Part shown: one piece after another, positions 34,755-42,931 of the stretch
How the letters are laid out: every line of letters begins with the position of its first letter
How positions within the stretch are numbered: the first letter of the stretch is position 1
Origin: an uncultured Clostridia bacterium
GTDB lineage: Bacteria > Bacillota > Clostridia > Christensenellales > Borkfalkiaceae
Assembly (NCBI GenBank): GCA_904419075.1
Contig: CAJFQM010000002.1
Coordinates: 124,001-188,000, forward strand
Reading direction: 5' to 3'
Length of the DNA: 64,000 nucleotides
Program-made: the position numbers and the translations under genes
The notes under the pieces: model-generated
The model's input: only the letters and a program-made list of their open reading frames with translations
What the model was told of the DNA's origin: nothing
Database searches by the model: none

Positions 34755-34783
34755 TTGCTTTTCCGCAGAGAATCTGCTATAAT
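34755..34783 (+). promoter_or_regulatory. promoter giving a predicted leaderless mRNA for the phosphoesterase gene
   Basis: TTGCTT (34755-34760) and extended -10 TGC-TATAAT (hexamer 34778-34783), spacer 17. The expected start, 7 bases after the hexamer, is 34790, the A of the ATG. Confidence 0.75.
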
Positions 34784-34789
34784 ATTGCC

Positions 34790-35485
34790 ATGAATGTTTA
34801 TGCGATAAGCGATCTGCACCTTTCTTCGGATTCCTCCAAACCCATGAATATTTTCGGGGGAAACTGGGAAGGACATTTCGAAAAAATAAAAGCGGATTGG
34901 CGGGAAAAAGTGACGGAAGAAGACGTCGTGCTCGTTGCGGGCGACATCAGCTGGGCGATGAAAATGGACGGCGCGATGTCCGACCTGTACGCGCTCGCCT
35001 CTCTGCCCGGGAAAAAGGTCTTTATCCGCGGCAATCACGATTATTGGTGGAACGGCATCACGCGGCTCAGGGACAGGGCGCCCGACGAATCTTTCGTCTT
35101 TCTTCAAACGGACGCGGTCAGAATCGGGGATTTTGTTATCTGCGGTTCCCGCGGGTGGACGTGTCCCGGAAGCCCCGACTATACCGAGCGCGACGAAAAA
35201 CTCTATCGCCGCGAAGCGGAGCGCTTCCGCCTCGCCCTCGCCTGCGCGCAGGCGCTCCGACAAGAGGGGGATAAGGCGATAGCGCTCATTCATTATCCGC
35301 CTTTCAATCTCAAAAGAGAGGACAGCCTGTTTACCGAAATGTTTGAAAAAAACGGGGTGAATACAGTAATTTTCGGACACCTGCACGGCCCCGTATATTT
35401 CCCTCTGTATTCGGAAAAAAACGGGGTGGAATACTATCTCACCTCTTGCGACAAGACGGATTTCAGATTGGTGAAAATTTATTGA
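34790..35485 (+). CDS. calcineurin-like metallophosphoesterase
   Basis: 231 residues from ATG 34790. The full dinuclear-metal set is present: DLHLS (D-x-H), VAGDISWA, RGNHDYWW, a later His in IHYPPF, and GHLHG. Such enzymes cleave phosphomonoesters or phosphodiesters; the substrate is unknown. No ribosome site precedes the ATG. An upstream GTG frame extends 33 codons, but it overlaps the promoter and is not protein-like. The promoter places the transcription start on the initiation codon, so a leaderless message is predicted. Confidence 0.85.
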   Translation: MNVYAISDLHLSSDSSKPMNIFGGNWEGHFEKIKADWREKVTEEDVVLVAGDISWAMKMDGAMSDLYALASLPGKKVFIRGNHDYWWNGITRLRDRAPDESFVFLQTDAVRIGDFVICGSRGWTCPGSPDYTERDEKLYRREAERFRLALACAQALRQEGDKAIALIHYPPFNLKREDSLFTEMFEKNGVNTVIFGHLHGPVYFPLYSEKNGVEYYLTSCDKTDFRLVKIY

Positions 35486-35559
35486 AGAATTTTTTTTGCG
35501 GGTTTGTTCGGCTCCGCGGAAAAGAATAAAATTTTTTTCCGAAAAGGGCTTCGGAACTC

Positions 35560-35588
35560 TTTACAAGCGAAAAGGAGTGTGCTATAAT
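35560..35588 (+). promoter_or_regulatory. pyr operon promoter
   Basis: TTTACA (35560-35565) and extended -10 TGC-TATAAT (35583-35588), spacer 17. The predicted start is about 35595, one base before the PyrR-binding hairpin. Confidence 0.88.
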
Positions 35589-35595
35589 AAAACTA

Positions 35596-35627
35596 TCTTT
35601 AAGAGCGGTACCGAGATGCCGACAAGA
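35596..35627 (+). promoter_or_regulatory. PyrR-binding loop in pyr leader RNA
   Basis: The upper stem GGTA (35607-35610) / TGCC (35617-35620) closes the hexaloop CCGAGA (35611-35616), which fits the conserved CNGNGA loop of PyrR binding sites. Relative to the common consensus ARUCCNGNGAGGYU, the four differing positions form two compensating pairs (A-U to G-C and C-G to A-U). A lower stem TCTT / AAGA (35596-35599 with 35624-35627) encloses it. UMP-bound PyrR would hold this hairpin and favour the downstream terminator. Confidence 0.82.
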
Positions 35628-35691
35628 CAAAACGCAGACAGTATATTCGCCGCGGTTTTTTCGCGCGGCGCGGAAAGCATGAGGATTTTTG

Positions 35692-35731
35692 CGGTCTTGG
35701 GCGTCGGTGCCCGGGCCGTATTTTTATTTTT
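35692..35731 (+). terminator. pyr attenuator terminator
   Basis: CGGTCTTGGGC pairs with GCCCGGGCCG (one mismatch and G-T pairs), followed by TATTTTTATTTTT. It ends 14 bases before the pyrR start, in the leader, so it is an attenuator and not the end of a gene. A 7-bp hairpin (35648-35654 with 35664-35670) lies between it and the PyrR site and may take part in antitermination. Confidence 0.8.
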
Positions 35732-35745
35732 CGGAGAGGAATCGC

Positions 35746-36294
35746 ATGGCGGAACATATCATTATGGACGCGAACGGAATGAGGCGGACGCTGATAAGAC
35801 TGGCGCACGAAATTGCCGAGCGGGACGAAAATCCCGAAACGGTGGTGTTTGTCGGCATTCGGCGCGGCGGAGAAATCGTGGCGAAGCGCATACGGGATTG
35901 TTTTTCCGAAGCGGAGGGGATCACTCTTCCCTGCGGCGGAATCGATATCGGCATGCAGCGCGACGATCTGGTCTCCGCTTTTTTTGTACCCCAACATACC
36001 GACTGCGAGCTGGATTTTTCCGTAGAGGATAAAATCGTGGTGCTCTGCGACGACGTCCTGCATACGGGCAGGAGCGTCCGCGCGGCTATCGAAACGATTT
36101 TCAGGCTCGGCAGACCCAAGGCGATCCGGCTTCTGGAACTTATCGACCGCGGCGGCAGAGAATTGCCCGTCCGTGCGGATTTTGTGGGTAAAAACGTACC
36201 CACCGCGCGCAGAGAATACGTAGAGGCATACTTTACCGAACTGGGCGCGGCGGAGGATAAAATCGTCGTCGGAAAGGAGGACGCGAATGATTAA
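35746..36294 (+). CDS. pyrR: PyrR, pyr operon attenuator protein / uracil phosphoribosyltransferase
   Basis: 182 residues from ATG 35746 with GGAGAGG before it. Contains VFVGIRRGGEIVA, the PRPP loop VVLCDDVLHTGRSVRAA and ELIDRGGRELPVRADFVGKN, which is diagnostic for PyrR. It binds the leader hairpin when UMP is high and causes early termination; it usually has some uracil phosphoribosyltransferase activity. First gene of the operon, overlapping pyrB by 8 bases. The leader contains its own binding loop and terminator, so it regulates itself and all downstream genes. Confidence 0.95.
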   Translation: MAEHIIMDANGMRRTLIRLAHEIAERDENPETVVFVGIRRGGEIVAKRIRDCFSEAEGITLPCGGIDIGMQRDDLVSAFFVPQHTDCELDFSVEDKIVVLCDDVLHTGRSVRAAIETIFRLGRPKAIRLLELIDRGGRELPVRADFVGKNVPTARREYVEAYFTELGAAEDKIVVGKEDAND

Positions 36295-37216
36295 AAGAAA
36301 AGATTTGCTCGGCCTTGTGGACGCGAGCGCGGAAGAGATTTGCGAAATACTCGACACCGCCGCGAACATGAAGAGGCTTTTGAGGCAGGGAATCAAGAAA
36401 CTGCCGCATCTCGAAGGCTGTACCGCCACCATTCTCTTTTACGAGAACAGCACGCGGACGCGCACCAGCTTTGAGCTGGCGGCAAAATACATGGGCGCGA
36501 CGACCATCAATATCGCGGCGAGTTCTTCGTCCGTCGCAAAGGGAGAGACGCTCATCGATACGGGCAAGACGCTGGACGCGATGAAGAACGATTTCATCAT
36601 TATCCGCCACCCCATGGGCGGGGCGCCGTATCTGCTTGCGAGGACGGTCAAAGCGGGCGTCATCAACGCGGGCGACGGCATGAACGAGCATCCCACCCAA
36701 GCCCTTCTCGACCTTTGCACCATGCGGGAAAAATTCGGAAGAATCGAGGGCTTGAAGGTGGCGATTCTGGGAGACATCAAGCACTCGCGCGTGGCGAAAT
36801 CCAATCTGTTCGCCCTTGCCAAACTCGGGGCGGAAGTGAGAATGTACGCGCCCGAGACGCTCATTCCCAAGGGAATCGACCGTTTGGGGGCAAAGCTCTG
36901 CACCTCCCGCGAAGAAGCGGTGGAGGGAGCGGACGTCGTCATGGGGCTGAGAATTCAATTGGAGCGCCAGCAGGCGGGAAATTTCCCCTCTCTCAACGAA
37001 TACGCGGAATTTTACGGCGTCAACGAGCGGGTATTGTCTTTGGCTTCCCCCGATGCGATCGTCATGCACCCGGGACCCGTCAACCGCGGGGTGGAGCTTA
37101 CCAGCGACGTCATCGACGACGGGAAAAGCCGCATAGAGGATCAGGTGCTTTCGGGCGTGGCGGTGAGAATGGCGATTCTGTTCCTGTTGGAGCAGTACAG
37201 AAAATCGGGTAAATAA
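36287..37216 (+). CDS. pyrB: aspartate carbamoyltransferase catalytic subunit
   Basis: 309 residues. Carbamoyl phosphate site STRTRTSFE, then HPMGGAPYL, DGMNEHPTQALLD, LGDIKHSRVAKSN and MHPGPVNRG, all catalytic landmarks of ATCase. It condenses carbamoyl phosphate with aspartate, the first committed pyrimidine step. No pyrI regulatory subunit is in the operon, as in Bacillus. The start overlaps the end of pyrR, so translation is coupled. The carbamoyl-phosphate synthase genes are not in this operon and must lie elsewhere. Confidence 0.97.
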   Translation: MIKRKDLLGLVDASAEEICEILDTAANMKRLLRQGIKKLPHLEGCTATILFYENSTRTRTSFELAAKYMGATTINIAASSSSVAKGETLIDTGKTLDAMKNDFIIIRHPMGGAPYLLARTVKAGVINAGDGMNEHPTQALLDLCTMREKFGRIEGLKVAILGDIKHSRVAKSNLFALAKLGAEVRMYAPETLIPKGIDRLGAKLCTSREEAVEGADVVMGLRIQLERQQAGNFPSLNEYAEFYGVNERVLSLASPDAIVMHPGPVNRGVELTSDVIDDGKSRIEDQVLSGVAVRMAILFLLEQYRKSGK

Positions 37217-37230
37217 GCGAGGTTATAAAA

Positions 37231-38496
37231 ATGATTATCAAAAACGGAAGCGTAATTTTCAAAGATACGGTGGAAAAAAAGGATATCCGCGTTCTCGGCG
37301 GAAAGATCGAAAAGATCGCGGACAAGCTCTCTCCCGAACAGGGCGAAGAAGTTATAGACGCGACGGGGCTGCACGTATTTCCTGGCCTCATCGACATGCA
37401 CGTTCATCTTCGCGAGCCGGGATTCGAATATAAAGAGGACATCGAGAGCGGCTCCAAAGCGGCGGTAAAGGGCGGATTTACGCAGATCTGCTGCATGCCC
37501 AATACGCAGCCCGTAGCGGATAATAAAGTCGTGATCAGTTATATCCGCCATCGCGGCGAGGAAGTGGGGCTTTGCAAAATCCGTCCGATCGGCGCCATTA
37601 CGAAAGGAGAAGAAGGGGAGCAGATGGCGGATATCGGCGAAATGAAAAAAGCGGGCGCGGTGGCGATTTCCGACGACGGAAAGACGGTGAAAAGCTCCCG
37701 TCTCATGCGGCTTGCCATGGAGTACGCGAGCGGCTTCAATATGCGTTGCCTGTGTCATTGCGAGGACAAGGAACTCGCGGACGGCGGAGTCGTCAACGAG
37801 GGCTATAATTCCACCTTGGCGGGGTTGAAAGGAATCCCCCGCGCGGCGGAGGATGTCGTTATCGCGCGGGAAATCTGCCTTTCCGAAAGCCTCGGCGTGC
37901 CCGTGCATATCTGCCATGTCTCGACGTACAGCGGCGTGCGCATGATCCGCGACGCCAAGCGCGCGGGCGTCAAAGTGACGGCGGAGACCTGCCCGCACTA
38001 TTTTGCGGCGACGGACGACGTCATTACCGGATTCGACACGAATACAAAGGTGAATCCGCCCATTCGGGAGGAAAAGGACAGGCTTGCGATTATTGAGGGC
38101 TTGAAGGACGGAACGATCGACGCAATCGTTACCGACCATGCCCCGCACCACGCGAACGACAAAAACGTCGAATATAATTTGGCCGCGTTCGGGATCAGTG
38201 GAATAGAGACTTCTTTCGGATTTGCCGTTACCTATCTCTATAAGACGGGGATTCTCACTCTCAATCAGCTCGCGGATAAAATGAGCCGTCTCCCCGCGGA
38301 AATTCTCTCCTTGGAGGGCGGAAAAATCGAAGAGGGGGTGCCCGCGGATCTCACGATAGCCGACCTCGACGAAGAATGGGTCGTGGATTCCTCCGAATTT
38401 GTTTCCAAGGGAAAGAATACCCCCTTTAACGGGCGGAAGCTCAGCGGCGCCGTAAAATATACGATTGTCGACGGAGACATCAAGTATAAAGCGTAA
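37231..38496 (+). CDS. pyrC: dihydroorotase
   Basis: 421 residues, class I dihydroorotase. Zinc ligands are in DMHVHLREPGFEYKED, HCED, HICHVST and the catalytic Asp in TDHAPHH. It cyclises carbamoyl aspartate to dihydroorotate. It starts 14 bases after pyrB with AGCGAGG as a modest ribosome site. A 160-base spacer with imperfect short repeats separates it from pyrF, the largest gap in the operon. Confidence 0.97.
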   Translation: MIIKNGSVIFKDTVEKKDIRVLGGKIEKIADKLSPEQGEEVIDATGLHVFPGLIDMHVHLREPGFEYKEDIESGSKAAVKGGFTQICCMPNTQPVADNKVVISYIRHRGEEVGLCKIRPIGAITKGEEGEQMADIGEMKKAGAVAISDDGKTVKSSRLMRLAMEYASGFNMRCLCHCEDKELADGGVVNEGYNSTLAGLKGIPRAAEDVVIAREICLSESLGVPVHICHVSTYSGVRMIRDAKRAGVKVTAETCPHYFAATDDVITGFDTNTKVNPPIREEKDRLAIIEGLKDGTIDAIVTDHAPHHANDKNVEYNLAAFGISGIETSFGFAVTYLYKTGILTLNQLADKMSRLPAEILSLEGGKIEEGVPADLTIADLDEEWVVDSSEFVSKGKNTPFNGRKLSGAVKYTIVDGDIKYKA

Positions 38497-38511
38497 AGCG
38501 GCGGATAAGAA

Positions 38512-38638
38512 ATGTTTGCCGACCGTTTCCAAGCAACGCGCAAGAAGCGCGCTTATCCAACGGTTTATGGCAAGAACGAAAAAACAGCTTACCGAATGTT
38601 TCCTGTCAGAGCGCAAGAAACATGTTTATTGACCGTTT
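38512..38638 (+). repeat. imperfect short direct repeats in the pyrC-pyrF spacer
   Basis: ATGTTT-3 bases-GACCGTTT occurs at 38512-38528 and again at 38622-38638, 110 bases apart. GCGCAAGAA occurs at 38538-38546 and 38611-38619. The order suggests a decayed local duplication. No terminator-like hairpin with T-run is seen, so the operon probably continues through it. Confidence 0.5.
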
Positions 38639-38657
38639 ATAACGAGGAGAAAAAATT

Positions 38658-39566
38658 ATGATTACCGATCGTCTCATTGAACGCATCATAGAATTGCAGA
38701 ATCCCACCTGCGTGGGGTTGGATACGAGTTTCGATTACCTGCCCGACGATATGCGTGCGGGCGCAAAAGATTTTTCCGACGTCGCGGAACGCATTTTTTA
38801 TTTCAATAAAAAGCTCGTGGATACCCTCTGCGATATTGTCCCTTCCGTAAAGGTGCAGATCGCCTATTACGAAATGTACGGGGCGGAAGGGCTGAAAGCG
38901 TACAGGGAAACGCTCTCTTATGCGGCGGAGAAGGGGCTCGTCGTCATCGCGGACGCGAAACGCAACGACATCGGCTCCACGGCGGCCTGTTATTCCAAAG
39001 CATTTCTGGGCGAAACGTCCGTAGAGGGCGCGCGTTTTTCCGCTTTTCCCTCCGACTATGTGACCGTCAACGGCTATCTCGGCACGGACGGAATCGTGCC
39101 TTTCGTCGAAGATTGCAAAGAGCGGGACAAAGGAATTTTCGTGCTCGTCAAGACCTCCAATCCGTCGAGCGGGGAGCTCCAAAATCTTCTCCTCGAAAAC
39201 GGAACGCCCGTATACGAATACATGGGCGGCCTCGTGGAGAAATGGGGAGAAAGCACCGTGGGAAAATACGGTTATTCCGCGGTCGGCGCGGTCGTGGGTG
39301 CGACGCACCCCGAAGAAGCGGCACGGCTGAGGAAAAAGCTACCGCATACCTTTTTCCTCATTCCGGGGTACGGCGCGCAGGGCGGAAGCGCGGAAATGCT
39401 GCGCTGCTGTTTCGGAAAAGACGGGCTGGGCGGCGTAGTGAATAATTCCCGCGGAATTTTGTGCGCATATAAGAAAACGGGCGGCACTTATTACGAAGCG
39501 GCGCGCGCGGCGGCCGTCGCAATGCAGAAAGACCTGTCCGAAACGATCGGAAAAATGGGCAGGTAA
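38658..39566 (+). CDS. pyrF: orotidine 5'-phosphate decarboxylase, type 2
   Basis: 302 residues, the longer subfamily. Catalytic block DAKRNDIGSTA (99-109), preceded by GLDTSFDYLP and followed by VNGYLGTDGI, VKTSNPSSGE and IPGYGAQGG. It decarboxylates OMP to UMP, the last step of the de novo route. In the operon it lies before the pyrK-pyrD pair, a common clostridial order. GAGGAG precedes the ATG. Confidence 0.96.
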   Translation: MITDRLIERIIELQNPTCVGLDTSFDYLPDDMRAGAKDFSDVAERIFYFNKKLVDTLCDIVPSVKVQIAYYEMYGAEGLKAYRETLSYAAEKGLVVIADAKRNDIGSTAACYSKAFLGETSVEGARFSAFPSDYVTVNGYLGTDGIVPFVEDCKERDKGIFVLVKTSNPSSGELQNLLLENGTPVYEYMGGLVEKWGESTVGKYGYSAVGAVVGATHPEEAARLRKKLPHTFFLIPGYGAQGGSAEMLRCCFGKDGLGGVVNNSRGILCAYKKTGGTYYEAARAAAVAMQKDLSETIGKMGR

Positions 39567-39577
39567 CGGAGGAAATC

Positions 39578-40333
39578 ATGCGCGAATATACGGCGAAAAT
39601 CGTCGAAAATATCCCGATTGCGGAAAATATTCATTCTTTGACTTTTGAACTCCCCGAGGAACCCGAAGTGCGTGCGGGACAATTTGCCGAGCTTTCCGTC
39701 GGCGGCAGTCATCTTTTGCGCCGCCCTTTGGCGGTATGTCGTGCGGAGGGAAAGAAAATTACCGTCTGTTTCCAGATTAAGGGCGAAGGAACCAAACTTT
39801 TGGCTTTGAAGAAGGCGGGAGAAACCTTGAACGTGCTCATGCCCCTCGGCAACGGTTTTTTTGTCGCGGAAAACGAAAAGAAAGTCGCTCTCGTGGGCGG
39901 CGGCGTGGGGATTTTCCCCATGATTTCTGTTCTCCGCGAATATGCGGAAAAAAAGGAGCTTTCCGCCTATATCGGCTTCCGCAATCGAGGCGCGGTCTGC
40001 GGCATGGAGGATTTGAAGCGGGCGGACAGGCTTTTGGCGGTGACGGACGACGGCAGCTTCGGAGAAAAGATGAACGCCGTACAGGCGTTTGTGCGCGACC
40101 TTGGCGCGGGGTACCGTCCCGACGTGGTTCTTTCCTGCGGTCCTCTGCCCATGCTCCGTGCGTTGAAGGAGGCTTTGGACGGGAAAAACATTCCCTGTTT
40201 CGTCTCTTTGGAAGAGCGCATGGGCTGCGGAATCGGAGCCTGCCTCGTATGCGTATGCAATCTTACGAACGGTGAGCACGCGCGGGTATGTAAAGACGGT
40301 CCCGTCTTTGATATTCGGAACGTGATTTTATAA
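39578..40333 (+). CDS. pyrK: dihydroorotate dehydrogenase B, electron transfer subunit
   Basis: 251 residues, ferredoxin-reductase-like. FAD site LLRRPLAV, NAD site VGGGVGIFPM, and a C-terminal [2Fe-2S] cluster with Cys217, Cys222, Cys225 and Cys238. It passes electrons from dihydroorotate via PyrD to NAD. Its pairing with the class 1B PyrD that follows 15 bases later identifies an NAD-linked, anaerobe-compatible enzyme. GGAGG stands before the ATG. Confidence 0.96.
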   Translation: MREYTAKIVENIPIAENIHSLTFELPEEPEVRAGQFAELSVGGSHLLRRPLAVCRAEGKKITVCFQIKGEGTKLLALKKAGETLNVLMPLGNGFFVAENEKKVALVGGGVGIFPMISVLREYAEKKELSAYIGFRNRGAVCGMEDLKRADRLLAVTDDGSFGEKMNAVQAFVRDLGAGYRPDVVLSCGPLPMLRALKEALDGKNIPCFVSLEERMGCGIGACLVCVCNLTNGEHARVCKDGPVFDIRNVIL

Positions 40334-40348
40334 AGGAGCGGGAGAATT

Positions 40349-41263
40349 ATGGCAAATTTATCGGTAAATCTCTGCGGAGTGACTTTGAAAAATCCCGTCA
40401 TCGCCGCGTCGGGCACTTTCGGATTCGGCCGCGAATTCGACGAATTGTACGATATAGGGCGTCTGGGCGGCGTATCCACGAAAGGACTGACGATGGAGCC
40501 CCGTCTCGGAAATCCCGTTCCCCGTATAGCGGAATCGCGCGGAGTCATTTTGAACGCCGTGGGATTGCAGAATCCGGGAGTCGAACATTTTATAAAATAC
40601 GATTTCGATTGGCTGAAAGCCAAAGGGACGGCCGTCGTCGCCAATGTCGCGGGAAAAACCTTGGAAGACTACGCGGCAATCTGCGCCCGTTTGGACGGGC
40701 TGGCGGATATCATAGAGCTGAATATCTCCTGTCCGAACGTCCGCTCGGGCGGAATGGCGTTCGGAATTCGCCCCGAGAGCGTGAAAGAGGTGACGAAAAC
40801 GGCAAAAACCGCCCTGAAAAAGACGCCTTTGATGGTCAAACTTTCGCCGAACGTGGAAAGCATCGCCGCCAATGCCCGCGCGGCGGAGGAAGGAGGAGCG
40901 GACTGCGTTTCGCTCGTCAATACCTTTACGGGCATGACGATCGATATCGAGCGCCGCAGACCCGTATTGGCGAACAATACGGGCGGCGTTTCGGGCGCGG
41001 GGATTAAGCCGATTGCCGTCCGTATGGTATATGAAGCCGCGAATGCGGTAAAAATTCCCGTCGTGGGAATGGGCGGAATTACTTGCGCGGAAGACGCCGT
41101 GGAGTTTCTTATGGCGGGCGCCGTCGCGGTACAGGTGGGGACGGCAAATTTTACCGACCCGTTTGCCTGTCCTAAGATTATCGACGGGTTAAACGATTGG
41201 TGCGACCGTCACGGAATAAAAAACGTATCCGAATTGACGGGTACGGTAAAATTAAACGGATAA
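40349..41263 (+). CDS. pyrD: dihydroorotate dehydrogenase B, catalytic subunit
   Basis: 304 residues, class 1B, FMN-binding TIM barrel. ASGTFGFGREF at the N-terminus, NAVGLQNPGVEHF, ELNISCPNVRSGG with the Cys catalytic base, VSLVNTFTGM, and VGMGGITCAEDA. It oxidises dihydroorotate to orotate together with PyrK. GGAGCGGGAG precedes the ATG. Confidence 0.97.
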   Translation: MANLSVNLCGVTLKNPVIAASGTFGFGREFDELYDIGRLGGVSTKGLTMEPRLGNPVPRIAESRGVILNAVGLQNPGVEHFIKYDFDWLKAKGTAVVANVAGKTLEDYAAICARLDGLADIIELNISCPNVRSGGMAFGIRPESVKEVTKTAKTALKKTPLMVKLSPNVESIAANARAAEEGGADCVSLVNTFTGMTIDIERRRPVLANNTGGVSGAGIKPIAVRMVYEAANAVKIPVVGMGGITCAEDAVEFLMAGAVAVQVGTANFTDPFACPKIIDGLNDWCDRHGIKNVSELTGTVKLNG

Positions 41264-41284
41264 CCGTTCGGGAGGAAAAGAAAA

Positions 41285-41950
41285 ATGCAGCAACTTACCT
41301 ACAAGGAAGAATTTATCAGATTCATGGTGGAAAACGGCGTTTTGCGCTTCGGGGAATTTACGCTGAAAAGCGGCCGGAAAGCCCCGTATTTCATCAATAC
41401 GGGAAATTACAAGACGGGGGCGCAGCTCGCGCGTTTGGGGGCTTATTACGCGGCCTGCGTGCACGACAACGGCTTGCAGGCGGATACGCTGGTCGGACCC
41501 GCATATAAGGGAATTCCCTTGGCGGTCACTACGGCGGTAGCGCTGTATGAAAAATACGGCACGGACGTAAATTACTGCTTTGACAGAAAAGAGGTGAAGG
41601 ATCACGGCGAAGGCGGCCTGTTCGTCGGAAAAGCGTTGGAGAACGGAGAGCGGGTCATTATCGTCGAGGACGTCATGACGTCTGGAAAGGCTTTGAGGGA
41701 AATTCTGCCCAAACTCAAATCGGCGGCGGATGTGGAAATAGCGGGAATGGTCATTTCCGTGGACAGAATGGAAAAAGGCTTGGAAAGCGGACTTTCCGCC
41801 GTTCAGGAGGCGTATAAAGAATTCGGCGTAAAGGTATATTCCATCGTCACGATGGCGGATATTATTTCGGCGATCGAAAAGGGCGTCATCGACGGAAAGG
41901 AATATCTCCCCGCGATGTATGAATACAGAAAGACCTACGGAGTGGATTAA
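41285..41950 (+). CDS. pyrE: orotate phosphoribosyltransferase
   Basis: 221 residues. The PRPP loop VIIVEDVMTSGKA and YFINTGNYKTG, YKGIPLAV are typical of PyrE. It converts orotate and PRPP to OMP, used by pyrF of the same operon. It is the last pyrimidine gene. Downstream, the operon end has been altered by the HNH cassette: the first hairpin copy 45 bases later lacks a T-run. Confidence 0.97.
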   Translation: MQQLTYKEEFIRFMVENGVLRFGEFTLKSGRKAPYFINTGNYKTGAQLARLGAYYAACVHDNGLQADTLVGPAYKGIPLAVTTAVALYEKYGTDVNYCFDRKEVKDHGEGGLFVGKALENGERVIIVEDVMTSGKALREILPKLKSAADVEIAGMVISVDRMEKGLESGLSAVQEAYKEFGVKVYSIVTMADIISAIEKGVIDGKEYLPAMYEYRKTYGVD

Positions 41951-41995
41951 AGAAAATAAGTATACCTGAGAAATAAATTGACGAACAGAAAAATG

Positions 41996-42017
41996 CGGGC
42001 ATACCGATTTCGGTATG
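41996..42017. repeat. 22-nt hairpin repeat, copy 1 (before HNH gene)
   Basis: CGGGCATACCG-ATTTCGGTATG is identical to the copy at 42888-42909. Each copy is itself an inverted repeat (GGCATACCG with CGGTATGCC, or CGGTATGTCC here). Copy 1 is followed by CCGAAAGGATAG instead of T residues, so it is not an efficient terminator. Confidence 0.9.
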
Positions 42018-42034
42018 TCCGAAAGGATAGTACA

Positions 42035-42868
42035 GTGATCATATTGGGGATATTTCTAATTATTTTTGGCGGTATCGTTACATTCTTTACGGTAAAGAAA
42101 ATATGCGTCTCAAAACGAAAAAAATATGATGATTTTATTTTGAGAAATAGTATTTGTTTGAAACAGCTGAACGAAATAAATAATCGATATCAATTTTATC
42201 CGATTATAGATTTAAATCAAGAACATACATATGATAATGAGAAATTTTATGATAACATTTCTTGCAAAGATTATTTAATTTATCAGTTACAATTTATCAA
42301 AAAGAAGGTGGTTGATCAAATCGGGAAAATCGATATAAACAAAAAACGATATACTGAATATGTTACCGAGATAAAAACCATAGATCAATTTGGTCGGTTT
42401 TACGATTCGCCTGGGAAAATGAAAATTAAAAAGTTATTGGAAAGAGAAAAGAAGATTTTTGAGAATGAAATTTATTCTGCTCCCATTACACAATTTTACT
42501 TGACGGTAACTTTATATTGCGCCACGATAAGAGGATATATATATAGCCGAAAAGTAGAGATTTTTTATGACAAAGATATCATGCAGTTTATCGCGCGGTT
42601 GAATAAAAAGAACGGGGCATTTTATACCGATTGTGAAATTTGGAATTCTATCTGTCGTGTTGAAAGAGGAAAGGTTTCTAATAAAATGCGGTTTTCGATT
42701 TACGCCAGAGACGGATATAGGTGTTGTATATGTGGCGCTTCCGGAAATTTTGCTCAATTAGAAATAGATCATATAATACCGATTGCAAAAGGTGGAAAAT
42801 CCGTATATAATAACCTACAAACTTTGTGCCATAGATGTAATATAGAAAAAGGAGATAATATATATTAA
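42035..42868 (+). CDS. membrane-anchored HNH-type nuclease, AT-rich, probably acquired
   Basis: 277 residues from GTG 42035, chosen because AAAGGA lies 8 bases upstream; a longer frame would run through the hairpin repeat. An N-terminal membrane segment (IILGIFLIIFGGIVTFFTV) is followed by Lys-rich residues, an alpha-helical middle of about 170 residues without a recognised fold, and a C-terminal HNH domain: YARDGYRCCICG, LEIDHIIPIAKGG, NNLQTLCHRCN, with both CxxC zinc pairs and the His/Asn residues intact. Base and codon use (AAA, AAT, TTT, ATA) differ sharply from the neighbouring pyr and gal genes. It is flanked by two identical 22-nt hairpins. Role unknown; a defence or mobile nuclease is possible. 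Confidence 0.8.
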   Translation: MIILGIFLIIFGGIVTFFTVKKICVSKRKKYDDFILRNSICLKQLNEINNRYQFYPIIDLNQEHTYDNEKFYDNISCKDYLIYQLQFIKKKVVDQIGKIDINKKRYTEYVTEIKTIDQFGRFYDSPGKMKIKKLLEREKKIFENEIYSAPITQFYLTVTLYCATIRGYIYSRKVEIFYDKDIMQFIARLNKKNGAFYTDCEIWNSICRVERGKVSNKMRFSIYARDGYRCCICGASGNFAQLEIDHIIPIAKGGKSVYNNLQTLCHRCNIEKGDNIY

Positions 42869-42887
42869 AATTGAAAATCCCGCAATA

Positions 42888-42920
42888 CGGGCATACCGAT
42901 TTCGGTATGCCCGCATTTTT
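42888..42920 (+). terminator. 22-nt hairpin repeat, copy 2, acting as terminator
   Basis: CGGGCATACCG / CGGTATGCCCG, 11-bp stem with ATTT loop, followed by CATTTTTTG. The first 22 bases (42888-42909) are identical to 41996-42017. This is probably the original pyr operon terminator, now behind the HNH gene. Confidence 0.88.
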
Positions 42921-42931
42921 TGTTTAAGCGG

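Noticed and set aside
34691-34789. Upstream GTG extension of the metallophosphoesterase
   Set aside because: The extension overlaps a consensus promoter, lacks a ribosome site, and the family fold begins at the ATG at 34790.
33980-35386. 468-codon minus-strand frame across the Cys-rich protein and phosphoesterase genes
   Set aside because: Overlaps two plus-strand genes with good starts or complete active sites.
38512-38638. CRISPR-like spacing of repeats in the pyrC-pyrF gap
   Set aside because: Only two imperfect copies with unequal spacing; no array and no cas genes.
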